Assembly (NCBI GenBank): GCA_004762155.1
Contig: SIHP01000006.1
Span: 124,001-188,000, forward strand
Reading direction: 5' to 3'
DNA from: Flavobacteriaceae bacterium
Lineage (GTDB): Bacteria > Bacteroidota > Bacteroidia > Flavobacteriales > Flavobacteriaceae
Length of the DNA stretch: 64,000 nt
In this document: positions 55,145-62,755 of the stretch, piece after piece
Position numbering within the stretch: the first letter of the stretch is position 1
Layout of the letters: each line of letters begins with the position of its first letter
Program-made: the position numbers and the translations under genes
The notes under the pieces: generated by a model
What the model was told of the DNA's origin: nothing
Database searches by the model: none
The model's input: the letters and a program-made list of their open reading frames with translations, nothing else

Positions 55145-57276
55145 TAGCGTCTCATTCGTGTTCCAGAACGAGGTTTTCCAAGTCCATTACTACTTACGCT
55201 AATTTTCTTAAAAGCACGTTTTTCTAGAAAAGAAACTAACTTTTTTGCTCTATCATTCTTTTCTTCTATACGTTTTAAATTATCTTCTATATAAAATACT
55301 GGAATAGTTGTTTCATTATCATCTCCATTACCACTTACTTGACCTACACCATATTCTACGTATGAAAAAAGTTCATTAGTACGTTCTGTCTCTGTAAAAT
55401 AAGGAAAACCTTTATCTTGAGAATTGGTGTTTCTAATAAAAGCCATAGATGACCAATGTTCTACCATTTGAACAAAACTATTAATTCCACGAGCATAATT
55501 CATTTGTTGACCAGCAGGTAAATGAGAATGAATTTGACCTTCTAAAGTTGTTTCTCCTGTTAATACATCCCATGGACTTTGTGGTGGCCACCAATAAGAA
55601 TAATAAGTTGGTGGTAAAGGCTCTTTAACTGGATCTTTTTTTATAGTTTGATTGTCTTCAAAAACAGTATTAGATGCTAACCAAGTATCTTTAGTATTTT
55701 CTACAGTAGTTGTTACTCTTGTGTCTTTATTAAAATTAGGATTTGTAAAGTTAACTGGTTGTACTGTACATTGGAAAAAATCTGCTTGCCAAGGACAGGC
55801 CATTCTTTTTGTTAAATCACCTGGTTCACAACCTCCTCCTTCACATTCATCTCGCGAAGGTGTAAGACCTGTATCGTTATAACCTCCAATACCTTTTTGA
55901 TCTGAAATTATATATGGAGCTGCATATATGTTTGAGTTTTGTACACTCCAAGTAACTTCTATACCTGGACACATTGGCAAACCAACACAATTTCCAACAC
56001 TTGCTTGATCTTCATCACTAATTGAAAAAGGTTGATAATTAACATTGCTCTCAAAATTACCAGCTGCCCATTGTTTAAGCATAAAATATTGTGTGTCGTT
56101 TAAGGATAAAAACTTAACAATAGTTTCATTACTTACCGAATTACTTCCTGAATTTAAAGGCATCATTGGAAAAGAATCATCTCCATTTTCTTTAAATAAT
56201 TGAGATTGCGGTTCATTTGAAACTGGATTCGTTTTGTCATTTGGACGTCTGAAATAAGAAAAATAATTTTCTCTATTCTGTTTGTTTTCTTCACTCGGAT
56301 CAGAGAAATCAAACAAATTAGATGAAAATGCTATCATTGATTGTACGTTTGCTACCCATTGATATCCTGCAAATCGTTTCATAATTGGTAAAATATCTCT
56401 TTGATAATTTACTTTATATGAAGTTTTAAATGCGCCGCCTTCATACATATCAGGAACAAGATTAAAACTTCGCACTCCAACATCAAACATGCTATCACTC
56501 AAATTAGAAATATTGACTATTTCAGGAGCAAAATCTGGTGAACCAACAACAACCCAAGCTTGTAAAGTTACAGATGGTGAACCATCATTAAAAACAATAG
56601 TACAATAAACAGGTCCATCAGCAGTATCATCATGCCAAGTATTTGATCCTCCATAACTCGTAAGAGGTTCATTTCCTCCAGCATTTCCATAACCCCCCAA
56701 AACAATTAGTCTTCCATCATCGTCAGTTATAAGATCTCCTAATGTTGTAATTGGTGTTCCTGAAGTTACTTCTTCTGGTGGATATTGTGCTGGATAACCA
56801 GTAGGCACACTACTTTTATCAAAACTTATTTTTTTATTAGATCCAGTTACACTTCTTGGTCCCGGATCAATAATTAATGTTTGTCTATCTTCTTCAGTTG
56901 TTAAAGAAGGATTTCTAAACGCTACACCACGGTTTTTATAACTATTCTCTTCTCCATAAAGAAGATTTCCTTCTAATTCACTATACTGATACCAAGCGGC
57001 TTTTTTATTAGCTAAATGTACCGTCCATTCCATTGAAGAAACATTTGGCGAATTTGTTGTTAATTCTGTACCATTTGCATCAAGAATCTTGAATAATTGT
57101 CCTTGTCTTCTTACTTGACTTTCATCATCTTTAAAATTTTTTATTGGTCCCAATTTGTTACCAGATGCATCTGATTCATAAGGAAGTCCACCAATTTTAT
57201 CAGGAGATAGGCAAAATTGTTTTTTACTATTTCCTAACCTAGCAACTCCTACAGAAGGGCTAATTTTTAATTCCAT
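55144..57276 (-). CDS. LodA/GoxA-family CTQ quinoprotein amino-acid oxidase
   Basis: 710 residues, the family size. Diagnostic sites: 'ISPSVGVARLGNS' start, 'CVGLPMCPGIEVTWSV' (about 430-445), 'RMACPWQADFFQC' with Asp499 and Cys503, and 'YYSYWWPPQSPWD' with Trp562/563. In characterised LodA the Asp four before the Cys and the Cys-Trp pair (65 apart) make cysteine tryptophylquinone; here the spacing is about 60. Known members oxidise lysine or glycine, releasing H2O2 that kills bacteria; they leave the cell without a signal peptide, and none is seen here. The substrate is not deducible. Expressed with the LodB-like gene; its leader carries the shared module. Confidence 0.92.
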   Translation of the reverse strand: MELKISPSVGVARLGNSKKQFCLSPDKIGGLPYESDASGNKLGPIKNFKDDESQVRRQGQLFKILDANGTELTTNSPNVSSMEWTVHLANKKAAWYQYSELEGNLLYGEENSYKNRGVAFRNPSLTTEEDRQTLIIDPGPRSVTGSNKKISFDKSSVPTGYPAQYPPEEVTSGTPITTLGDLITDDDGRLIVLGGYGNAGGNEPLTSYGGSNTWHDDTADGPVYCTIVFNDGSPSVTLQAWVVVGSPDFAPEIVNISNLSDSMFDVGVRSFNLVPDMYEGGAFKTSYKVNYQRDILPIMKRFAGYQWVANVQSMIAFSSNLFDFSDPSEENKQNRENYFSYFRRPNDKTNPVSNEPQSQLFKENGDDSFPMMPLNSGSNSVSNETIVKFLSLNDTQYFMLKQWAAGNFESNVNYQPFSISDEDQASVGNCVGLPMCPGIEVTWSVQNSNIYAAPYIISDQKGIGGYNDTGLTPSRDECEGGGCEPGDLTKRMACPWQADFFQCTVQPVNFTNPNFNKDTRVTTTVENTKDTWLASNTVFEDNQTIKKDPVKEPLPPTYYSYWWPPQSPWDVLTGETTLEGQIHSHLPAGQQMNYARGINSFVQMVEHWSSMAFIRNTNSQDKGFPYFTETERTNELFSYVEYGVGQVSGNGDDNETTIPVFYIEDNLKRIEEKNDRAKKLVSFLEKRAFKKISVSSNGLGKPRSGTRMRR

Positions 57277-57310
57277 AATTAAATAGTTTAGTTACATGAT
57301 TAATATCTTT

Positions 57311-57374
57311 TCTAAATTAAAAACTAATAATTAAGTTTTTAATTTAGATTCTCTAAACGTATATAAAAATGGTA
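57311..57374 (-). promoter_or_regulatory. Shared upstream module, copy 2 (before the LodA-like gene)
   Basis: Minus strand: TACC (57374-57371), 10 bases, ACGTTTAGAGAATC (from 57360), then TAATTTAGA (57319-57311) starting 41 bases after that A; the ATG is 34 bases further. Both spacings equal copies 1 and 3. Confidence 0.65.
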
Positions 57375-57414
57375 CGAGTGCTTTGTTTTTTGATATAAAA
57401 CAAAGCACTCGGTA
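57371..57414 (-). terminator. Hairpin B between the GH64-like and LodA-like genes
   Basis: GAGTGCTTTGTTTT and AAAACAAAGCACTC form a perfect 14-base stem, extended by partial GGTAC pairing. On the minus strand a T run follows. The same TGCTTTGTTTT core is in hairpin A. Confidence 0.7.
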
Positions 57415-57459
57415 TTTCTCTACTAAATACTATTTTAACTTATTTGATATTCATAATTT

Positions 57460-59709
57460 TTACTTCCAAGAACCCAAAACTAATTTTAATTGTGTTGTTC
57501 CTTTTGGATATGTTCCTGGAAACTCAGATGGAACTTGTGCTCCTCCTTTTCCTCCAATTGGATTTTCATCATAAGCAAAACCATATGCTCTTCCCATATA
57601 CTCACCTCGTGATGATTTTGTTTTGTTTACTAGTGGTAACGTAAAAATATTTGTACTACCCACTTTTGCAGTATGCAAGAAATAAGAAAAGTAATTTTGT
57701 GGTTGATTTTTAGGATACCAACTTGTTTCTTTTGCCCAGTTTGTAGTTGTATAACCAGCTGTTTTAACAGTTTTATAATCTACAACAGCAACTCCTCTAT
57801 TTAAAGCTGTGCTTATTTGATTTTCTATTCCGTTTACAACTGTTTGGTTATTGATGGCTTTTTTCGACTTACCTGGATACCTATATGCTCCATCAGCAAA
57901 TAAACCAATTCCAGCAAATGTCATTTGACCTGAAGAATAATAATATTGAGTAGGTGCTTTTGCAAATTTATATTGAAAAGAACTACTATACGCACTACTA
58001 AAGTTTAGTGTAACGGATACAATTCCTTTTTTTGATGTATTTATCTTGGTTATTTGAGTTTTTCCGTCTGTAGAACCTCCACCAGAACTCACATACATTC
58101 CTACTTTTAATCCAGTGTTTTTTGGTAATGGCGTATCAAAAGTTAATACTTTACTTTTATTTATACTTCCCATAATTGGAACTCTTTTGTTTCCTTTTTG
58201 ATAAGAAACTACTGAAAACCCTACTGGATTAAACACATATAATGTTTCTGCTCCAGTTGCTGTAAATTTTAAAGCATCATGCTTATTTGTTGTTCCTGGA
58301 AACGTCATTGATGTAACTGGACTTACCGTATAATTTGCAGAAAATTTATTGGTACCGTTTTGCCAGATATTCATTTTTAAACTCGCATGTGTAAATAGTT
58401 TATTTAAAGCATTATCAAACACAGTTTCTAACATACTTGTTTTATTTTCAAGATATAATCCTGGGTTTAATAAGGCTGTTAAATCTCCATTTGCTTTGTA
58501 ATAAAGAGAATTGTAATATTCTGCATCTTTTTCTCCACCTTTTACAAGTTTATTCATAAAAGGTTTATATGCATTTACAATGTGATCTGCTGTAATAGTA
58601 CTAGGTTGTCCTATTCTGTCTAATTCTTTTCCATTTTTATCTTCTGCAATTAAAGACAATGGAAAAAAGAAACCATCTACTGTTGAAATATCAATAAATA
58701 ATCCTTGATTTTCTTTAAAGGTTGCCTCAATATAATTATACTGAGGAAAAGCGCTTTGTGGTGGATTGTTTACTTGATAAACATTTGCTCCAGACATTGT
58801 ATACTTAAAACCTAAATTATTATTTTTCGTTTTTGTTGAGTTATCTTTATAAGTAACGGTAGTATCATCAATAAAAAAATAAATTCTTGCACCTACTAAA
58901 GGATTTTTATTAGTTAAATCTATTGTTTTTATATCTTTTCCTAATTCATAAGATTTTACATATCCACTATCAGAAGGCATTGTTATAAATGTTCCTTGAG
59001 AAGTTGTTGGATTAACAGTTAACATCTTTTTAGATGTTGTACTATAACCTAAAACATATATCTTATATTTCTTAGCTAAGCCTGTTAAGTTCTCTAGAGA
59101 AATGACATACGTACTATCTGGTTTATCACTTTTATAAGTAAATTTAGATTTATTGTTTACTATTGAAAATTTTCCTTGAACCTCAACTTGTACATCTACT
59201 TTGCCTGATGTAAGAGGTGGATTCTTAACAGTAACCTTTGTATCCGTAACTGATAAAGGTACATTTCCTGCAGATCCAAATTTTACATAAGATGTTCCTG
59301 ATAAATACTTTCCTGTAATCGTAATATTTTTATTTCCTTTTACTGATGATGAGTTAGGACTTACTGCTGTAATTGCTGGTAATTTAAAATTAAACTTTTT
59401 AGGAGCATAAGCACTTTTTCCATTTACAATTACTTCTATTTTTACACTTTGTTCTGAACTTACTGCTGAATTTTTTACAATTATTTCTTTATCTGAAACT
59501 ACTTTTACATTTTTTGGCAACACTCCTACAGCTCCAAAAAGCACAGTTGGTTTACTGGTGAAACCAGTTCCTTTAATTGTAATAGAAGTATTACCTGCTA
59601 AAGATCCTGATGTTGGACTCATAGAAGTAATTGTTTGTGCTTTTAATGTATATTGAGTTGTTATAAAAAAAATAACACTTAATAACATATATTTTGTGCT
59701 TGTTCTCAT
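57460..59709 (-). CDS. Secreted GH64-like beta-1,3-glucanase with two IPT/TIG domains
   Basis: 749 residues. Signal peptide (about 1-24, 'TQYTLKAQT'). Two IPT/TIG immunoglobulin-like domains: 'ITSMSPTSGSLAGNTSITIK' (about 27-105) and 'ITAVSPNSSSVKGNKNITIT' (about 113-190). Then a large C-terminal region with GH64-type features: 'ISLENLTGLAKKYKIYVLGY', 'PQYNYIEATFKENQGLFIDI', 'STVDGFFFPLSLIAED' and the closing 'GRAYGFAYDENPIGGKG'. GH64 enzymes cut beta-1,3-glucan (laminarin, fungal wall glucan) into pentasaccharides. I cannot place the catalytic Glu/Asp with certainty. No T9SS tail is visible, so the final location is unclear. Its leader has module copy 3. Confidence 0.75.
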   Translation of the reverse strand: MRTSTKYMLLSVIFFITTQYTLKAQTITSMSPTSGSLAGNTSITIKGTGFTSKPTVLFGAVGVLPKNVKVVSDKEIIVKNSAVSSEQSVKIEVIVNGKSAYAPKKFNFKLPAITAVSPNSSSVKGNKNITITGKYLSGTSYVKFGSAGNVPLSVTDTKVTVKNPPLTSGKVDVQVEVQGKFSIVNNKSKFTYKSDKPDSTYVISLENLTGLAKKYKIYVLGYSTTSKKMLTVNPTTSQGTFITMPSDSGYVKSYELGKDIKTIDLTNKNPLVGARIYFFIDDTTVTYKDNSTKTKNNNLGFKYTMSGANVYQVNNPPQSAFPQYNYIEATFKENQGLFIDISTVDGFFFPLSLIAEDKNGKELDRIGQPSTITADHIVNAYKPFMNKLVKGGEKDAEYYNSLYYKANGDLTALLNPGLYLENKTSMLETVFDNALNKLFTHASLKMNIWQNGTNKFSANYTVSPVTSMTFPGTTNKHDALKFTATGAETLYVFNPVGFSVVSYQKGNKRVPIMGSINKSKVLTFDTPLPKNTGLKVGMYVSSGGGSTDGKTQITKINTSKKGIVSVTLNFSSAYSSSFQYKFAKAPTQYYYSSGQMTFAGIGLFADGAYRYPGKSKKAINNQTVVNGIENQISTALNRGVAVVDYKTVKTAGYTTTNWAKETSWYPKNQPQNYFSYFLHTAKVGSTNIFTLPLVNKTKSSRGEYMGRAYGFAYDENPIGGKGGAQVPSEFPGTYPKGTTQLKLVLGSWK

Positions 59710-59764
59710 GGTAGATTAATTTTTAAAATGAATTATACTTTATTTCATTTTATATTTATTATCA

Positions 59765-59828
59765 TCTAAATTATATAGTAATTAACTAACTTATAATAGC
59801 GTTTCCTTTAGCGTAACTAAAACAGGTA
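59765..59828 (-). promoter_or_regulatory. Shared upstream module, copy 3 (before the GH64-like gene)
   Basis: Minus strand: TACC (59828-59825), 10 bases, ACGCTAAAGGAAAC (from 59814), then TAATTTAGA (59773-59765) starting 41 bases after that A; the ATG is 55 bases further. No strong hairpin here, unlike copies 1 and 2, which shows the module is separate from the terminators. Confidence 0.65.
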
Positions 59829-59941
59829 TGAAGCACTACATTTTCAATTCAAGAAAACTCTAATTGGTGTTTTTTATTAGTTTTTTAATCAAAAAGTGTA
59901 ACAAAAAAAAGAAACAAACAACTAATAATAAATTAAAAAAT

Positions 59942-60274
59942 ATGGTATTAACTACAACAAACTCAATTGAAGGATTTAGAATTATAGAATATAAAGGAAT
60001 TGTAACAGGCATTTCATACAATTCATCATACTCTTATAAAGGCACAAACAGGTCGTTTAAAGACATGTTTAGTGTGAAAAAATATTATGAAGCCTATGAA
60101 GCAGGATTACAAAGTTTAAAAGAAGAAGCGTTTCAAAAATTAAAAGATAATGCCAAAGCTTTAAATGCAAATGCTGTTGTTGGTATTAATATAGATATTG
60201 AGCCTTTATCAAACTCATCAACATTAATAATTTCTATTACTGGTACTGCTGTATCTGTAGCTACAGATAAATAG
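59942..60274 (+). CDS. YbjQ/UPF0145-family protein
   Basis: 110 residues from 'MVLTTTNSIEGFRI' (the frame is open upstream but that part is low-complexity Lys/Asn). Family signatures: 'IEYKGIVTGISYNSS', 'SYKGTNRSFKDMFSVKKYYE' split around the turn, and 'ALNANAVVGINIDIEPL'. UPF0145 proteins are small pentameric proteins, sometimes called heavy-metal-binding, without proven function. The gene is divergent from the GH64-like gene and shares its intergenic region. Confidence 0.85.
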   Translation: MVLTTTNSIEGFRIIEYKGIVTGISYNSSYSYKGTNRSFKDMFSVKKYYEAYEAGLQSLKEEAFQKLKDNAKALNANAVVGINIDIEPLSNSSTLIISITGTAVSVATDK

Positions 60275-60288
60275 TTTTATAAAAAAAC

Positions 60289-60318
60289 AACTACAACTAC
60301 TATAGCTTAGTTGTAGTT
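60289..60318 (+). terminator. Terminator after the YbjQ-like gene
   Basis: AACTACAACTA (60289-60299) and TAGTTGTAGTT (60308-60318), perfect 11-base stem and 8-base loop, with A run before and ATTCTTCTTT after. Confidence 0.65.
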
Positions 60319-60353
60319 ATTCTTCTTTAATTTAATAAAAAAATTACCCTTTT

Positions 60354-61388
60354 TTACATCGTTAAATTATATTTTGTTTTGTAACCCTTACTCTTTGTAT
60401 CATATTTATAAACACCCCAATGATGCTCATAAGCTCCAGCGTCAGTTGGTTTGGTATCTTCATCATACATTTCAAAAATAAAACATGGTATTTTAACCCC
60501 AGGATTACGTGGTGTTCCTTTTCCACTTTTACAATGATTAATTAAATTTTGATTAAATGTTTGTGCATTTGCAGTTGTGGCTGAAGGATATGTAGCTATT
60601 GGACCAGTTGGCCAACCTGCTTCTCCTATTACAATTGGTAAATCTCCGTAGTTATTATTACCTAAAGCTACATATAAAGCATCATACATTGCATCAAATA
60701 TATTTTTATAAGTATAACTTCCGTCTTCAACCCATACTTTAGATTCTTTTGAACCTTTTTTAGCATTATCAGCTGTAAAAAGACAATAATCTAAAGAAAT
60801 AGTTCTCTGATTATTTTGAGTTATAAAAGGATACACATTTATCATGAACACTGAATCATCTGCTTTTAAAATAGCACATACATCTAAAATAATACTTTTA
60901 AGTCCGCTATTAAATGATCCTCCTGATGGTGGATACGAATTACCCATAATCGCATAATTAAAAGGAACCGTTACTTTAGTAGAAAGTCCTTTTGCTTTAA
61001 TTGCTGCTTTAATATTTGTTAGTGCTTTTACCAAATATGGCGAATAGGCATTTTTCCACCAACTCCCTAAAGGTTCATTTCCAACACAAATCATTGGAAT
61101 TGTAGCGGCGTTGTCTGATAATACTTTTATAATAGCATCAATTGTAGTTTTGTCTTTATTTGCACATAACTCTAAATCTCCATTTGGTATATCTACTAAA
61201 ACTTTTAAACCATGAGCTGCAAATTCACTTATACAATCTGCTTGATTGTAGGTAAACATTTTAACAGTTCCAACTCCTGTTGCCTTTATTTGTGATGCTG
61301 CTGTAGCTGCACTTACCTGTTGTCCTGAACTTTGAAATGTATTACTAAAATTTACTCCTATAGTTGAATTAAAAATTGAATTGCTCAT
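60354..61388 (-). CDS. GH17 family (plant-like) beta-1,3-glucanase without signal peptide
   Basis: 344 residues covering one TIM barrel. GH17 motifs in order: 'IGVNFSNTFQSSGQQ', 'GVGTVKMFTYNQADCISEF', 'LKVLVDIPNGDLELCA', acid/base Glu in 'PMICVGNEPLGSWW' (about 104), 'VFMINVYPFI' and the nucleophile Glu in 'PIVIGEAGWPTGP' (about 250). The order and motifs resemble plant endo-1,3-beta-glucanases more than the short bacterial GH17 enzymes. The protein starts straight into the barrel ('MSNSIFNSTIGVNF') with no signal peptide or binding module. A related upstream module (copy 4) precedes it. It probably cuts laminarin-, callose- or fungal-type glucan. Confidence 0.83.
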   Translation of the reverse strand: MSNSIFNSTIGVNFSNTFQSSGQQVSAATAASQIKATGVGTVKMFTYNQADCISEFAAHGLKVLVDIPNGDLELCANKDKTTIDAIIKVLSDNAATIPMICVGNEPLGSWWKNAYSPYLVKALTNIKAAIKAKGLSTKVTVPFNYAIMGNSYPPSGGSFNSGLKSIILDVCAILKADDSVFMINVYPFITQNNQRTISLDYCLFTADNAKKGSKESKVWVEDGSYTYKNIFDAMYDALYVALGNNNYGDLPIVIGEAGWPTGPIATYPSATTANAQTFNQNLINHCKSGKGTPRNPGVKIPCFIFEMYDEDTKPTDAGAYEHHWGVYKYDTKSKGYKTKYNLTM

Positions 61389-61466
61389 AACTAATTAGTT
61401 TTTTGAATTGTCTTTGTTTGGTTATAAAAATTATACTTGCATAATTTCTTATTCTCAAAGTTATTA

Positions 61467-61518
61467 TCTAATTAAATTTTTTTTTATGTTATTTCTATAA
61501 GCGTTTGTTTTATGGGTA
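61467..61518 (-). promoter_or_regulatory. Shared upstream module, copy 4 (before the GH17 gene), shorter spacing
   Basis: Minus strand: TACC (61518-61515), exactly 10 bases, ACGCTTATAGAAAT (from 61504), then TAATTAGA (61474-61467) starting 30 bases after that A instead of 41. The 11-base difference is one helical turn. The ATG is 78 bases further. Confidence 0.5.
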
Positions 61519-61644
61519 TAAGAAAGAGAGAACAAGTATACTTTCTGTTATTTTAGTAATCTAAAGCTGTTTTTAAGAGATCATTTAAATCCTCTTTTAA
61601 CAGAGATACTCTTTTTTTATCAAAATGAAACTAATAATATCCAA

Positions 61645-62484
61645 CTAAACAATCTCTAAAAACTTAGCCATCGGAATTCTTATTCCGTATCCAGAAACAT
61701 TCTTACCTTGACTTATTACTTCTGCATGTTTTTCTGGTTTAGCAGTTGCTTCTTCCGAAAAACCTACCAGTCCACCTGCTGGTCCAGTTATTTGTAAACC
61801 TTCTGTTTTATCGCTTGTAGTTATTGCCTTTAAATGCTCTAAATGTTCTGGTAAAACATTCGGATCCCATTTTTGTAATCTTTCATCTCTATCTTCAGAT
61901 GAAGTTACAGTAGCAGTAACCACTTGAGGATTTCTTTTTAAAACATCTCTACGGATATTTCGTATTTCTTTAGCATTACTATGATACTCAGGGGTTCCTA
62001 TTTTTTCACTTAACAATTCTATTACTTTTTTTGATGCTGCTCCAGGCGCAGGTGTCATTTGAACAAATTTAAATGAACTAAACCTTTTAGCCACTACATT
62101 CATTGCCTCTTTCATCATTACTACTCCCAAACCACCTTCCATTCCTGGCATTGATCGTGTATGCAATGCTACATCAATTCCTGAAGGTACTATCTGTACT
62201 GCTCCTCCATACTTAGATTTACCATCTACTTCTCTAAAAGCTTCGACGTACATAGATTCAGCATCTTTAGATAAATACAATGCAATCCCTCCTCTTTTCC
62301 CTATTTCTTTTATAAATTCTCTTCCTTCTTGGGATGACCATTTAGAACCACCAAATTGTACAATATTAGGCATTGATTGCTGTACTTTTCTATTATCTTG
62401 AATATATATTCCTTTAGTAGAATCTTTTTTTTGAATTGTACTTTTTTCAAAAGTTGAACTCTTATTTTTTAATGTTCTTTGCAT
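61645..62484 (-). CDS. Putative eCIS-associated cargo protein with IQDNR-type leader
   Basis: 279 residues. The N-terminus (about 1-45) is a disordered Lys/Ser/Gln leader with 'STIQKKDSTKGIYIQDNRK' and 'SMPNIVQFGGSK'. That is the style of leader (IQxxDNR...VVQ) found on DUF4157 and other proteins linked to extracellular contractile injection systems. The rest is a compact alpha/beta domain ('GIALYLSKDAESMYVEAFRE', 'GGAVQIVPSGIDVALHTR', 'GLGVVMMKEAMNVVAKRF', 'KFVQMTPAPGAASKKVIELL'). The 'EAF..K.GGAV...S.....' run hints at an acetyltransferase-like or toxin fold, but I do not recognise it. It lies directly downstream of the DUF4157 gene (271-base gap). Confidence 0.6.
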   Translation of the reverse strand: MQRTLKNKSSTFEKSTIQKKDSTKGIYIQDNRKVQQSMPNIVQFGGSKWSSQEGREFIKEIGKRGGIALYLSKDAESMYVEAFREVDGKSKYGGAVQIVPSGIDVALHTRSMPGMEGGLGVVMMKEAMNVVAKRFSSFKFVQMTPAPGAASKKVIELLSEKIGTPEYHSNAKEIRNIRRDVLKRNPQVVTATVTSSEDRDERLQKWDPNVLPEHLEHLKAITTSDKTEGLQITGPAGGLVGFSEEATAKPEKHAEVISQGKNVSGYGIRIPMAKFLEIV

Positions 62485-62755
62485 AATTAGTCTTTTTTAA
62501 GTTAACACAATTACGGTTTGTTCTTTAATAAACTATATGAAAAAAATACCATAAAAAATATTTAAAAATTTAATTACGGCATTATTATCTTCTTTTTTAT
62601 ATTTAAAAAAGGATAAAAACCTTTGCTTTCCGGTTATTCGTTATCCATTGTTAAAATAAATACTCTTAAGTTTAATGGTTTTGTATCATATTTTTTTTCT
62701 GTTACCACATTTTCAGAATTCAACCTTATATATTTTAATAATTAACCACTCGTAA

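Noticed and set aside
57383-57644. Two plus-strand frames of about 65 codons over the end of the GH64-like gene
   Set aside because: They are complements of the GH64-like coding strand and of hairpin B and have no protein-like pattern.
62485-62755. Fifth copy of the shared promoter module before the eCIS-leader gene
   Set aside because: TATAGTTTATTAAAGAAC resembles part of it, but the TACC-N10-ACG spacing and the TAATTTAGA box are missing.
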